Source of the DNA: Commensalibacter melissae
GTDB taxonomy: Bacteria; Pseudomonadota; Alphaproteobacteria; Acetobacterales; Acetobacteraceae
Assembly: GCF_009734185.1 (NCBI RefSeq)
Contig: NZ_CP046393.1
Span: forward strand, 1,108,501-1,172,500
DNA: 64,000 nucleotides
Reading direction: 5' to 3'
In this document: positions 42,555 through 52,347 of the stretch, piece by piece
Numbering within the stretch: position 1 is the first letter of the stretch
How the letters are laid out: every line of letters begins with the position of its first letter
Position numbers and translations under genes: made by a program
Notes under the pieces: generated by a model
What the model was told of the DNA's origin: nothing
The model's database searches: none
Seen by the model: only the letters and a program-made list of their open reading frames with translations

Positions 42555-44843
42555 TTACTGTTGTACCGCTTTTCTGTGTTCTTCATTTTCCTCAAGAACA
42601 TAGGGACCTGCAGAAACAATTTCCAGAACGAGAACACATTTATCGTCTTTGCAATAATCCTCCAAAGGTAAAAAGGCATTGCCATTTGTCCATCTGACTG
42701 AATCACTGTCCAGTGCATGCCATCCATCAAGATTTTCTTCACTGAGATGAATATCAATATCAAAACTCTTATTTTTATTGAAAAGCTTGATACTCTTGAT
42801 CAATAGACCGAGATAGCGTCTATCATCAACAAATGGACCAATAACATCACTTGGTCGGCTTGCACGGGAAACAATCCGGACATTCTTGGTATTTTTTGGA
42901 ATAACGAAGGTTACTTTTCCATTATCAATTCGCTTTTCGATCACATTGCCATTATCGGCTATAAGGCAAATATCATGATCATTTGTAATTAGGGGTTTTC
43001 TGCCTTTTCTATCAATATGTTTGGCCAAAGCCTGATTCAAGAGGGAATTATATACTTTTTCCACACTGTCACGATCAACGTTTAATGGAGCCGCGGCATC
43101 GTTTACCCAATTTTTAGGCAACCGGATAACATTATTTTCAACATCCTTGATGGTGTCCCTGGTATTCAAATAACTTTCAGTAAGCATCCCATTCGCCGTG
43201 ATGACAGAATGTTCTCCTGTTTCAATATGATAGTATCTGTACATTTTTTGTGAATGATCGTAATAAATGGAATGATTATTGACCAACATACGCACAGGTA
43301 TAAATTTACCATCAATAAACAGGCAATGTTCAGGTGTTACATAAGTATCTTGATACGGAATATTCTCGGAAATGGCATCTTTCAAAATACAGACAGGATA
43401 TCCACCCTCATCATCGGGCAAATGCGTGTTAACAAAATGTGTATCACTGACTATGGAGGTTATGGGCTGTAATTGCAACCCGTTTTCTGTATGAATATAA
43501 ACCCTGTCATTCACCCCAAGATTTTCAACCGCGATATCACCCCTATCAGTTTTGATTAAAGTTCCGGCTAAAAAGCATGGATATGTTTCATCACCTTTAA
43601 TAGGTAATGTTATATCTGTTCCATTTGCATTTGCTGAATTATCAATATGAGGATTAACAAACCCTGCGCCATTTTCTACAGTATATTCACCTGCACCATC
43701 TGTTGTACGAAAAGAACTTGAACTTCCTTTTAAATGAGAATTAATTAATGTACCTCCATTTTTATAATATTCATCTTTAACTTCCTTACTAGTAGTAGGA
43801 TTATAAAAAGTATCATTATCAGATATCCCACCATTTTTAATTACGGAATTTTCTGATATATAGTGATTGTTTTGTGAAATTCCCCCACTATATATATTAA
43901 GAAAACCATTAAAAACCGTGGAATTTGTCAGTTTACCACCTGACTGAATATTTATAGTTGGATTTGCATCTCCAGAAAATCCACTCACATTAGCTAATTG
44001 ATAGAGACCATCCACGACTGCCCCGCTATGAATGGTCAATATGCCATGAATCATATCTACTGGACCATAAATCTTTTCGGAGTTGGGCTGTCCTTCCCGT
44101 TGAAAATAGGTTTTACCTTTTTCATCCACATCCGCGATCCAGTTGCCACCTGTTAACAGAGGATAGTCATTTTCTATCTCATAATTTGTAAAATCAGGCG
44201 GGACATAGTTTTCAGGTTCATTATATACAGCCCCACTTGCTATATGTAATTTAACATTTTGAGCGCCTGAATTAATGGAGGTAATATCAGGCATATGATG
44301 ATCGGTCATCACGGCACCTGACGCGTAGTAAATGTCCGACCTGTTTGCCGCAGTTCTGAAAGAGCTTGATCCCCCCTTCAAATTGGGATTAATTAATGTA
44401 CCGCCACTTTCTGCTGTATCACCTGGATTATAGAATGTATCATTATTGGAAATTCCGCCATCATCTATCGTCACTTTTTCTGATACCATAGAGTTATCGG
44501 ATGAGATACCGCCATTATAAATATGAATATCACCATTTATAAGATTTGAATCTTTAATCACACCACCTGACTTAACATTAATTAATGGATTAGCCTGTCC
44601 ACCAAATCCACTCATATTCGCTATTTCATTTAACCCACTTACGACAGCACCACTTTCAATATTCAATATGCCATGAATCATGTTTACTGGCCCATTGACA
44701 CTGGTAGTACCGCTTACATAGACAGTACTCCCGGCATCATCTAGTTTTGCTGTCCATTCTCCACCGGATAATATTGGATAATCATTCTGAATAACAACAT
44801 GCCTAAAATCCGTATCACTTGAAATAATATTATTACCAGCCAT
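42555..44843 (-). CDS. Strand-loop-strand repeat protein with Hint (Hedgehog/intein) domain
   Basis: 762 residues. Residues 22-415 are beta-solenoid repeats of the autotransporter O-heptosylation-target type (ILNIESGAVVSGL, INVKSGGVIKDS, IHIYNGGIS). They form two units of about 200 residues with the same order of motifs (starting at Tyr22 and Tyr227). A Hint domain follows, opening YPCFLAGTLIKT with Cys423, then AVENLGVNDRVY and TYVTPEHCLFIDGKF. A further C-terminal domain (about 600-762) ends the protein. No signal peptide and no outer-membrane barrel are seen, so the export route is unclear; type I or the C-terminal domain are possibilities. The heptosyltransferase next door is its probable modifier. 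Confidence 0.85.
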   Translation of the reverse strand: MAGNNIISSDTDFRHVVIQNDYPILSGGEWTAKLDDAGSTVYVSGTTSVNGPVNMIHGILNIESGAVVSGLNEIANMSGFGGQANPLINVKSGGVIKDSNLINGDIHIYNGGISSDNSMVSEKVTIDDGGISNNDTFYNPGDTAESGGTLINPNLKGGSSSFRTAANRSDIYYASGAVMTDHHMPDITSINSGAQNVKLHIASGAVYNEPENYVPPDFTNYEIENDYPLLTGGNWIADVDEKGKTYFQREGQPNSEKIYGPVDMIHGILTIHSGAVVDGLYQLANVSGFSGDANPTINIQSGGKLTNSTVFNGFLNIYSGGISQNNHYISENSVIKNGGISDNDTFYNPTTSKEVKDEYYKNGGTLINSHLKGSSSSFRTTDGAGEYTVENGAGFVNPHIDNSANANGTDITLPIKGDETYPCFLAGTLIKTDRGDIAVENLGVNDRVYIHTENGLQLQPITSIVSDTHFVNTHLPDDEGGYPVCILKDAISENIPYQDTYVTPEHCLFIDGKFIPVRMLVNNHSIYYDHSQKMYRYYHIETGEHSVITANGMLTESYLNTRDTIKDVENNVIRLPKNWVNDAAAPLNVDRDSVEKVYNSLLNQALAKHIDRKGRKPLITNDHDICLIADNGNVIEKRIDNGKVTFVIPKNTKNVRIVSRASRPSDVIGPFVDDRRYLGLLIKSIKLFNKNKSFDIDIHLSEENLDGWHALDSDSVRWTNGNAFLPLEDYCKDDKCVLVLEIVSAGPYVLEENEEHRKAVQQ

Positions 44844-45390
44844 AACAGTTTTATCCCTATAAAATAAAAAATTAAATAATCTAAATCAATCTTTCCAATT
44901 GTTTAATATTTCACTTAAGCAATATGAAATCAATTTTCAATATATAATTATAATTTTACCACAATTATAATTATGATGTAATTAATGAAATTATTAACAT
45001 AATAATTATTTTTAAGATACTGATTTTATTCAGAATTAAAATTCAACTTAAATTTATATAGGTAAATCGAACAAATTCTGTATAAATTTAATAAATTCAT
45101 GACGTTTTGAAAACGTAAATAATTCTAAACAAAAATAATATGTGAATAATACATATATATTATTGATAAATATGTAAAAAAATTAATAATCAATCATATC
45201 AAAAAATTAGTTAGCATTTTTTAGCCTCGAATATATTAAAATATCATTAAAAATTTTTATTCTTTTTTAAATTGTAACATTTCATGGGACTAATTAATTT
45301 CTTTATTTGCAAATCCCAGTACAGTAATATGCTGACCGATTTAATTTGAATAGTAATATAATTTAATTTTTTAAATATAGGGCCATATTC
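44844..45390. other. Divergent intergenic region between the Hint protein gene and galE
   Basis: 547 AT-rich bases with no gene of support. It must contain the start of the Hint-protein transcript and the galE promoter (see next entry). No palindromic operator or repeat stands out. Confidence 0.5.
45332..45362 (+). promoter_or_regulatory. Probable sigma-70 promoter of galE
   Basis: A perfect TATAAT (45357-45362) lies 28 bases before the ATG, with TGACC-type sequence (CTGACC at 45332-45337) 19 bases upstream as a weak -35. The AT-rich background makes chance matches likely. Confidence 0.35.
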
Positions 45391-46407
45391 ATGACAATAT
45401 TAGTTACAGGTGGTTGCGGTTATATTGGAAGCCATACTTGTATTCAACTAATAAAACAAGGTATTGATCCAGTTATCATTGACAATCTTTATAACGGCAA
45501 GGAAATCGTTCTTGATCGCATTAAAAAGATTACTGGAAAACGACCAAGATTTTATCAAGGGGATATTAGAAACAAAGATCTTTTAGACACCATATTCAAA
45601 GAAAACAATATAAAGGGAGTTATTCATTTTGCAGGACTGAAAGCCGTTGGTGAATCGGTACGCAAACCATTGGAATATTATGATGTCAATGTTTATGGTA
45701 CTATCAATTTGCTTGATGCGATGAAAAAGGCCTACGTCAAAAAATTTATTTTCAGTTCATCCGCAACTGTTTACGGAACCCAGCCAATTATTCCATATAT
45801 CGAAACCATGGAAACCGGAGAACCAACCCAACCATACGGTCGCAGCAAGCTCTTCATTGAGAAAATTCTTCAGGATCTATCAATCGCGGACCAGGACTGG
45901 TCAATTACAATATTAAGATATTTCAATCCCGTAGGAGCGCATCCATCAGGATTGATTGGCGAGGATCCCCAGGGTATTCCCAATAATCTCATGCCTTATA
46001 TCACTCAGGTAGCTATTGGAAAATTGGACTCCCTTGCAGTATTCGGCAATGATTATGAAACCAGAGATGGAACGTGTATCAGGGATTTTATTCATGTTAT
46101 GGATTTGGCTGAGGGACACTTGGCCGCACTCAACTATAATGACACCCAATCAGGAGTGAATATTTTCAATTTGGGTTCCGGTCAGGGAAATAGTGTACTG
46201 GAGGTTATAGCCACTTTTGAAAATGTGTTCAGAAAAAAATTGCCATATCATTTTGCCCCACGCCGTGATGGAGATCTACCGGCATATTGGGCTAATGCTG
46301 ATCGCGCCAAAAAATTATTGAATTGGGAAACGAAATTGAATCTGCATGATATGGTACAGGATTCTTGGAACTGGCAAAGTAAAAACCCCAACGGTTTTGA
46401 AGAGTAG
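45391..46407 (+). CDS. galE: UDP-glucose 4-epimerase
   Basis: 338 residues, exactly the GalE size. The Rossmann motif is TGGCGYIGSHT, the catalytic Tyr/Lys pair is in YGRSKLFIEK, with Ser in SSSATVYG. NPVGAHPSG and the RRDGDLPAYWA C-terminal segment are standard. It interconverts UDP-glucose and UDP-galactose for surface polysaccharides. It stands alone between the Hint/heptosyltransferase unit and the convergent PEBP gene. Confidence 0.95.
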   Translation: MTILVTGGCGYIGSHTCIQLIKQGIDPVIIDNLYNGKEIVLDRIKKITGKRPRFYQGDIRNKDLLDTIFKENNIKGVIHFAGLKAVGESVRKPLEYYDVNVYGTINLLDAMKKAYVKKFIFSSSATVYGTQPIIPYIETMETGEPTQPYGRSKLFIEKILQDLSIADQDWSITILRYFNPVGAHPSGLIGEDPQGIPNNLMPYITQVAIGKLDSLAVFGNDYETRDGTCIRDFIHVMDLAEGHLAALNYNDTQSGVNIFNLGSGQGNSVLEVIATFENVFRKKLPYHFAPRRDGDLPAYWANADRAKKLLNWETKLNLHDMVQDSWNWQSKNPNGFEE

Positions 46408-46433
46408 CTTTTAAATTAGCGATATATTGATCA

Positions 46434-46470
46434 AATTATCACAATCTGTAAAACATTGATTGTGATAATT
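46434..46470. terminator. Perfect hairpin between convergent galE and PEBP gene
   Basis: AATTATCACAATC (46434-46446) and its exact complement (46458-46470) form a 13-bp perfect stem with an 11-base loop. There is no U-tract directly after it on either strand, though it lies exactly between two convergent stop codons, as in several other junctions of this window. Confidence 0.6.
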
Positions 46471-46473
46471 CAT

Positions 46474-46956
46474 TCAACCTTTTAAATGACAGATCAATTG
46501 TGCAGAAGCCAATGAATGATGATGCACGTTAAAACCGACGAAAGCTGGGGTTGAGGAAGGTGTCACATCTATTCTTGCTATATTCAATGCATGAATCGTA
46601 ATTATATAACGATGCGGTTTTCCAGGTGGTGGTGCTCCACCACCGTATTCCTTTTGACCAAAATCATTTCGAATCTCAATTGCACCTTCAGGCAGCAATT
46701 TATTGGAGGAAGCCCCTTCAACCAGATGTGTTATGTTGGGTGATATATTGACAACAACCCAATGCCACCATCCAGACCCGGTTGGAGCATCAGGATCGTA
46801 CATGGTTATAACAAAGCTTTTTGTATTATCTGGAGCATCCTCCCAAAATAAAGAGGGGGAAAGATTACCTCCATTCTGTCCCATGCCATGATAACGTTGG
46901 GCATTGGGCATTTCATCACCTTCTTTATAGGAATGGCTCCAAATTCGGAAAACCAT
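46474..46956 (-). CDS. YbhB/YbcL (PEBP, Raf-kinase-inhibitor-like) protein
   Basis: 160 residues. The phosphatidylethanolamine-binding-protein fold is shown by the CR1-like VITMYDPDAPTGSGWWHWVV and the CR2-like GGAPPPGKPHRYIITIHAL. NGGNLSPSLFWEDAP precedes it, as in YbhB. The role in bacteria is unknown. The ATG at 46956 has a strong AAGGAGA site. Stands alone upstream of the shared hairpin; recO lies upstream on the same strand but 155 bp away. Confidence 0.9.
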   Translation of the reverse strand: MVFRIWSHSYKEGDEMPNAQRYHGMGQNGGNLSPSLFWEDAPDNTKSFVITMYDPDAPTGSGWWHWVVVNISPNITHLVEGASSNKLLPEGAIEIRNDFGQKEYGGGAPPPGKPHRYIITIHALNIARIDVTPSSTPAFVGFNVHHHSLASAQLICHLKG

Positions 46957-47111
46957 ATCAATCTCCTTAAGTATGTCATTATATGACAGTTATATTTTAT
47001 TTTTCTAAGGCTGTATATGGTTTTAATTTTGCAGAGATTACAAATAATTTGATATTACATGCAAATTCTTCTCATTTTTTATTTCATAAATCTAAAAAAT
47101 GAAATTGAATA

Positions 47112-47861
47112 TCAAAAATTGTCAATATTTGCCGCCACTCTTTCTTCAAAATTTTTTCTTGCCCTGGGCAAATCTTTATTTATTAAGGAAAACACATTTT
47201 TCTCTAGAAAATAACGGGATAATTTCAAACCATTCATCCAATCTTTCTGATTGCCATTTTCTTCCTCATTCAGAAAAAAAGATGGAAAAGGAAATAACTT
47301 TGGCTTCCACTTTCCTGCCATAACTTCCGTAACCACTTTTCCCGTACGTGGAGAAACAAAAAAAGATTGACACTTGTCAGATTCATAACAGATTGATATA
47401 TCCAACGCATACCCCAGTGCCGCAAGAAAATTTAATTCCCATCGTAATAGCCGAGGAACAATTTCTTTATTTGAATCTGTAGGGTTTTCCGCGACAAAAT
47501 CAAGATATTGAAAAGATGATTTTGCAATATATTCCACCGGTTGACGCTCAAGTAATCCACTCTCGGCTACAGCACATAAGGACAGCATGGCTGAAAATGC
47601 CAATGGACAAGGCGATAGAATTGCAAAATTCGAACGTATCAATTCGCCTTTGAAATATCCCAACTGATCTGATAGTTTCGCTGACCAATCGACATTGACA
47701 AAATTTCCCGTCTGCCAAATGGAAATTTGACGACGGGAAATCATACCCTTGACAAGCCCCCTGAATAATCCCTGCTCTAGCGAAAGAACAGACACTATTC
47801 CATCAGTTTCTCCATAAGGGCGTGTATTCAAAACAATAACCGGGGAAGACCATTCCTGCAT
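47112..47861 (-). CDS. recO: DNA repair protein RecO
   Basis: 249 residues. RecO works with RecR/RecF to load RecA on gapped single-stranded DNA. The N-terminal OB-fold is recognisable (VIVLNTRPYGETDGIVSVLS, FRGLVKGM) and RRLLRWELNFLAALGYALDI is the typical RecO central segment. The cysteine pattern of some zinc-binding RecO proteins is not obvious. GGGGGAGA precedes the ATG. It directly follows tsf in a minus-strand cluster with a 28-bp gap. Confidence 0.9.
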   Translation of the reverse strand: MQEWSSPVIVLNTRPYGETDGIVSVLSLEQGLFRGLVKGMISRRQISIWQTGNFVNVDWSAKLSDQLGYFKGELIRSNFAILSPCPLAFSAMLSLCAVAESGLLERQPVEYIAKSSFQYLDFVAENPTDSNKEIVPRLLRWELNFLAALGYALDISICYESDKCQSFFVSPRTGKVVTEVMAGKWKPKLFPFPSFFLNEEENGNQKDWMNGLKLSRYFLEKNVFSLINKDLPRARKNFEERVAANIDNF

Positions 47862-47889
47862 TCTATCTCCCCCACCCTGTTAATTGTAA

Positions 47890-48795
47890 TCAACCCTTGG
47901 CAGCTTGGGCAACTTCAGCAGCAAAATCGCTTTCTTCTTTTTCAATGCCTTCACCCAGATGGAAACGTTCAAAGGCAACAAGTTTTGCTCCATTTTTGTC
48001 AACAACAGCCTTGACTTTGCTTTCACCATCATGAATCCAGGTTTGTTCCAAAAGAACAACTTCTTCATAGAATTTACGTAAGCGACCCTCAACCATTTTT
48101 TCAATGATATTGTCCGGTTTACCTGATGCACGCGCCTGTTCAATAAAAATGCTTTTTTCACGTTCAACAGCGGCAGGATCAATTTCTTCAACACTTAATG
48201 CAATTGGACGTACAGCGGCTACCTGCATACCAATTTTACGACCGAGGTCCTCAATTTCATCAGATGCTTCAGGTGCTTCCAAAGCAACCAGTACACCAAT
48301 TTTTCCTAAACCTGGACGCAAGGCGGAATGAACATAGCTTGCTACAACACCAGAAGAAACTTCAAAAACACGCACACGTCGAATGGTCATGTTTTCACCA
48401 ATTGTAGCAATCAAGTTGGTTAGATTTTCTGCAACAGTTTTTCCATTTTCCATTGTGGCATTTTTCAAGGCCTCGACATCTTCACCCACTGTCAATGCAA
48501 CTTTGGCGACATCCTCAACAAATTGTTGAAACTGTTCATTTCTGGCGACAAAATCGGTTTCAGCATTAATTTCGACCATGGCGGCCTTGTTACCCGCTGT
48601 CGCAATTCCTACCAATCCCTCAGCAGCCACACGGCCGGATTTTTTTGCAGCAGTAGCCAATCCCTTTTTACGTAACCAATCAATAGCTTCCTCGATATTG
48701 CCAGCTGTCTGATTAAGCGCCTTTTTGCAATCCATCATGCCGGCACCGGTTTTTTCACGTAATTCTTTTACTAATGCAGCTGTAATCTCTGCCAT
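47890..48795 (-). CDS. tsf: Elongation factor Ts
   Basis: 301 residues from the second ATG ([19 protein letters not shown]), the usual N-terminus; the ATG at 48798 is in frame and possible. The N-terminal UBA-like region [19 protein letters not shown] and the core [19 protein letters not shown] motif are diagnostic. EF-Ts recycles EF-Tu-GDP. Downstream of rpsB in the conserved rpsB-tsf arrangement, with a hairpin in the gap. Confidence 0.96.
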   Translation of the reverse strand: MAEITAALVKELREKTGAGMMDCKKALNQTAGNIEEAIDWLRKKGLATAAKKSGRVAAEGLVGIATAGNKAAMVEINAETDFVARNEQFQQFVEDVAKVALTVGEDVEALKNATMENGKTVAENLTNLIATIGENMTIRRVRVFEVSSGVVASYVHSALRPGLGKIGVLVALEAPEASDEIEDLGRKIGMQVAAVRPIALSVEEIDPAAVEREKSIFIEQARASGKPDNIIEKMVEGRLRKFYEEVVLLEQTWIHDGESKVKAVVDKNGAKLVAFERFHLGEGIEKEESDFAAEVAQAAKG

Positions 48796-48820
48796 CATTT
48801 TTCCCTTTTCTTAACACACG

Positions 48821-48846
48821 AACGTCTCGATCAATATCGAGACGTT
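48821..48846. promoter_or_regulatory. Hairpin in the rpsB-tsf spacer
   Basis: AACGTCTCGA (48821-48830) and TCGAGACGTT (48837-48846) form a perfect 10-bp stem with a six-base loop (TCAATA). No T-run follows on either strand, so it may be a partial attenuator or an RNA-processing site between rpsB and tsf instead of a full terminator. Confidence 0.5.
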
Positions 48847-48926
48847 ATGCTTGTATCATTTAATATAAATTGATTTTTTGACGAATTTCATATTGAATCG
48901 TCAACAATCAGAAAACTTATTGGCAA

Positions 48927-49715
48927 TTAAGCTGGAACGTCTGGTGTCTCTTGTACAGAAACAGATTCCATAATAATTTCAGGAGGCAATTCCTCTGCCG
49001 CACCAATATCTTCACCTGCGGCACCTAATTCCTTGGAAATACCATCCAACACAGCACCGGCAACCAAATCACAATATAAATTGATTGAACGTAATGCATC
49101 ATCATTTCCTGGAATTGGATAGGTAATCCCATCAGGATCTGAATTGCTATCCAGGACAGCTACAACAGGAATACCCAATTTGTTAGCTTCCTGTACAGCC
49201 AATTTTTCCTTATTCGTATCAATGATAAAGAGTATGTCCGGCAAACCACCCATTTCCTTGATACCGCCAAGTGAACGTTCCAATTTATCTCGTTCACGGG
49301 TCAACTGAAGAATCTCTTTCTTGGTCAACCCAATTGTATCGCCATCAAGCGTTTCTTCGATCTGGCGTAAACGCTTGATAGAATTGGTAATGGTCTTCCA
49401 GTTTGTCAGCATACCCCCTAACCAACGGTGATTGACATAGTACTGCCCACAACGTTTGGCTGTTTCCGCAACAATCTCAGAAGCTGTACGTTTTGTGCCA
49501 ACAAACAATACTCTTCCACCATTGGCAACTGTATCACGAACGGCATGCAATGCGCGATCCAACATAGGAACCGTTTGTTGAAGATCAATAATATGAACCT
49601 GGTTACGGACACCAAATAAGAAAGGTGCCATTTTAGGGTTCCAGCGACGTGTATGATGTCCGAAATGAACACCCGCTTCCAATAACTGACGCAAAGTAAA
49701 ATCTGGCATTGCCAT
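48927..49715 (-). CDS. rpsB: 30S ribosomal protein S2
   Basis: 262 residues. The S2 signatures are clear: [46 protein letters not shown] and [19 protein letters not shown]. It is part of the small subunit head region. The ATG at 49715 has AAGGAT upstream; a second in-frame ATG at 49709 is possible. The leader contains a conserved-looking double stem and the gene is followed by tsf. Confidence 0.97.
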   Translation of the reverse strand: MAMPDFTLRQLLEAGVHFGHHTRRWNPKMAPFLFGVRNQVHIIDLQQTVPMLDRALHAVRDTVANGGRVLFVGTKRTASEIVAETAKRCGQYYVNHRWLGGMLTNWKTITNSIKRLRQIEETLDGDTIGLTKKEILQLTRERDKLERSLGGIKEMGGLPDILFIIDTNKEKLAVQEANKLGIPVVAVLDSNSDPDGITYPIPGNDDALRSINLYCDLVAGAVLDGISKELGAAGEDIGAAEELPPEIIMESVSVQETPDVPA

Positions 49716-50022
49716 AAATATTATCCTTATAACTGGTTAAACCTCCGTAAAGTACCGATTACCTTTTTCAAGCACCAGCGGTCAAACCTTTACGTGTGAA
49801 TTGTCGAACAATTTCGATCATATCGTATATGATAGATTTTTGATAAAAATTCAAGTGAATCTTTAATAAAGAAACATATGCAAAAATATTGAACTCTATA
49901 AAAACATTTTTAAAATTTCTTTATTCTTGATTGTCAAAAAAAACTAATGAATATTTAAAATAAACTATATGATTACATTATTGATTAGTCTTATGCGTTA
50001 AATCATCCAATATCAATAATCA
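49716..50022 (-). promoter_or_regulatory. Leader of rpsB with nested stem structure (possible S2 autoregulatory element)
   Basis: 307 bp between recQ and rpsB. In the transcribed strand, CGTAAAG (49794-49788) pairs with CTTTACG (49752-49746), and inside it ACCG (49782-49779) pairs with CGGT (49757-49754), enclosing 21 bases. The structure ends about 30 bases before the rpsB start. It is a plausible ribosomal-protein leader. The rest of the gap is AT-rich with no other signal. Confidence 0.4.
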
Positions 50023-51855
50023 TTATCTATTATTTTGAAACTGCTTGATTATTTCTAATAATTTCAATCCATAATGTTCCAATTTCATATTCCCTACACC
50101 TTTTATATCCTTAAAATCTTTCAAGGTTTGGGGATTACAAAGAGCTACTTCCCTTAACACCGAATCATGAAAAATGATATAGGGAGGAACCTGTTGTTTA
50201 CGCGCCTCATCTGATCGCCATTTTTTTAATTCATCAAATAATTTATGCCGGTTTTGTGTTATTAGCAATGTATCGTCTGTATTTTGACATTTATATATTT
50301 CAGATTTTTCAATATCTTCACGCAGAAATAAACTCTTTTTCCCCCTTAACAACGGACGGGCTTTTTCTTGGTTTAGAAACAAATTTGAAAATTCCTCTCC
50401 CTGACGCAAAACATCTCGGGCCATCAATTGGTGAATAACAGAACGCCAAAAATTGTGTGACTTATCTTTCCCAATACCAAATAAAGAAAGTCGATTATGC
50501 TGAAAATTTTCAACTTGAATATTATATTTGCCTCGCAATACATTAATAATATGCATTGCTCCAAAACGTTGTCCGGTGCGGTATACTGCAGAAATCACTT
50601 TCTGAGCCGCTATAGTTCCATTTAACAGTCTTACAGGATTTTTACAATTATCACAGTGATTACAAGACTTATCCAGGTTTTCTCCAAAACAATGCAACAA
50701 AAGTTTTGTTCGGCATTCAGCCGTTTCAGATAATGCCACCATCATATCAAGTCTTGAACACGCGATTTTCTTCTGTTCATCTGTAATCGTAGAATGTTCA
50801 AGAAAATATCGCGCCTTAGCAACATCAGCACCATTATAGAATAAAACGGTTTCGGCAAGATCACCATCCCGTCCAGCCCGACCTATTTGTTGATAATAAT
50901 CTTCTGGTCCCCTGGGCATATCCAAATGTACAACCAATCTGACATCCGGACGATCGACTCCCATTCCAAAAGCAACCGTCGCAACGATAATTAAAGGCTC
51001 TCCTGATCGAAACCTTAATAGGATACCTCTTTTTTCAAGTGCGGATAAACCGGCATGATAAGCCACAGCGTTAAAACCATAACGAACAAGATTATGAGCT
51101 GTTCGTTCAGATTTATTACGACTTCCACAATACACGATACAAGCCGCATCCCGATATTTTTTTAATAATTCCCTTAGCTGTTTGGATTCGGTATTTTTTT
51201 GTATTACACGTATAAATAAATTAGACCGATGAAAACTGGATCGCAGAATTTTGGCTTCAGGCATATCCAAAGCCTGAATGATATCTTTTTGCGTGACTGG
51301 ATCAGCTGTTGCTGTAAGGGCAATTCTTGGAACAGAGGGAAATATCCGAGGTAAATCACATAAAAGGCGATATTCCGGACGAAAATCATGCCCCCATACG
51401 GATATACAATGGGCTTCATCAATTGCAATCATGGAAATTTGAATTTTTTCCAACAATTTCAATGTATCGTTTTGGAGTAAGCGTTCTGGGGAAACATATA
51501 AGAGTTTGAGTTTTTTTGAAGCAATATCATGACGGATATTGTATGCTTCCTCATTTTCCAATTCTGAGTGTAATGCACCTGCACTTACACCTAATTGCCT
51601 TAAAGCTGCTACCTGATCATCCATCAACGCAATTAATGGTGAAATAACCAAGCCCATTCCAGGACGACACAAAGCCGGGATTTGATAACAGATACTTTTA
51701 CCTCCCCCGGTGGGCATCAATAACAAAACATCCTGATTTTGCATTACAAGATCAATCGCCTGTTTTTGCAAACCACGAAAACATTGATACCCAAAAACTG
51801 TTTCTAGTATTTTTTGGGGGTCTCTCTCATCATGTAATCTAACTTTATCAAACAA
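50023..51855 (-). CDS. recQ: ATP-dependent DNA helicase RecQ
   Basis: 610 residues. Helicase motifs: LLLMPTGGGKSICYQIP (Walker A), AIDEAHCISVWGHDFRPEY (DEAH), HAGLSALEKR and QQIGRAGRDG (VI). The zinc-binding RQC cysteines are in CNHCDNCKNP, and an HRDC domain ends the protein (IKGVGNMKLEHYG). The frame starts with a TTG at 51855 and no ATG or clear ribosome-binding site precedes it, so the start is uncertain. It repairs and restarts forks. Confidence 0.94.
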   Translation of the reverse strand: MFDKVRLHDERDPQKILETVFGYQCFRGLQKQAIDLVMQNQDVLLLMPTGGGKSICYQIPALCRPGMGLVISPLIALMDDQVAALRQLGVSAGALHSELENEEAYNIRHDIASKKLKLLYVSPERLLQNDTLKLLEKIQISMIAIDEAHCISVWGHDFRPEYRLLCDLPRIFPSVPRIALTATADPVTQKDIIQALDMPEAKILRSSFHRSNLFIRVIQKNTESKQLRELLKKYRDAACIVYCGSRNKSERTAHNLVRYGFNAVAYHAGLSALEKRGILLRFRSGEPLIIVATVAFGMGVDRPDVRLVVHLDMPRGPEDYYQQIGRAGRDGDLAETVLFYNGADVAKARYFLEHSTITDEQKKIACSRLDMMVALSETAECRTKLLLHCFGENLDKSCNHCDNCKNPVRLLNGTIAAQKVISAVYRTGQRFGAMHIINVLRGKYNIQVENFQHNRLSLFGIGKDKSHNFWRSVIHQLMARDVLRQGEEFSNLFLNQEKARPLLRGKKSLFLREDIEKSEIYKCQNTDDTLLITQNRHKLFDELKKWRSDEARKQQVPPYIIFHDSVLREVALCNPQTLKDFKDIKGVGNMKLEHYGLKLLEIIKQFQNNR

Positions 51856-51881
51856 GTTAAAAAAGATTATCCAGATAGAAT

Positions 51882-52271
51882 TTATTGAACTATAATTTCC
51901 ACACGTCTTGCCGCCACTTGACTTTTACGATTTTCTGGCGGACGGGGAATATCATGAACACGATTTGACAGAATTCCATCATCCACAACCTTTTGTGCAA
52001 CAATTTTGGCACGCTGAATTGCCATCATTTCATCTTTGGATAAATCGCCATAAATTGCTGCATAACCTTTGACATAAACCTGTTTTTCAGGAAATTTTTT
52101 CGCATAAGTAGCAGCTTGAGAAATGGTTTTGTTAGCCGAATCATCCAGATTCGTGGAAGCAAATGGAAAAAATACAACATAGGTTCTATCATTCTTTTGC
52201 GTTAAAGAACCGGATTGGGAACATGCCCCCAACAAAATGGATGCTAGTAAAACAGGAACAAATCGACGCAT
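51882..52271 (-). CDS. Small OmpA-like (peptidoglycan-binding) lipoprotein
   Basis: 129 residues. The lipobox is LLGACS. A truncated OmpA C-terminal-like domain follows: YVVFFPFASTNLDDSA at the first strand, a helix with QVYVKGYAA, and a final basic segment SQVAARRVEIIVQ as in OmpA-like domains. The usual NxxLSxxRA segment is changed (DEMMAIQRAKIVAQKVV). It probably tethers the membrane to peptidoglycan. It lies between cydC and recQ; recQ starts 26 bp downstream. Confidence 0.75.
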   Translation of the reverse strand: MRRFVPVLLASILLGACSQSGSLTQKNDRTYVVFFPFASTNLDDSANKTISQAATYAKKFPEKQVYVKGYAAIYGDLSKDEMMAIQRAKIVAQKVVDDGILSNRVHDIPRPPENRKSQVAARRVEIIVQ

Positions 52272-52347
52272 TTAATTACTTTCTTTCAAGGCAACATTTT
52301 CAAATCAATATATAATATCAACAAGTAATAAAATATATAATTTTCTT

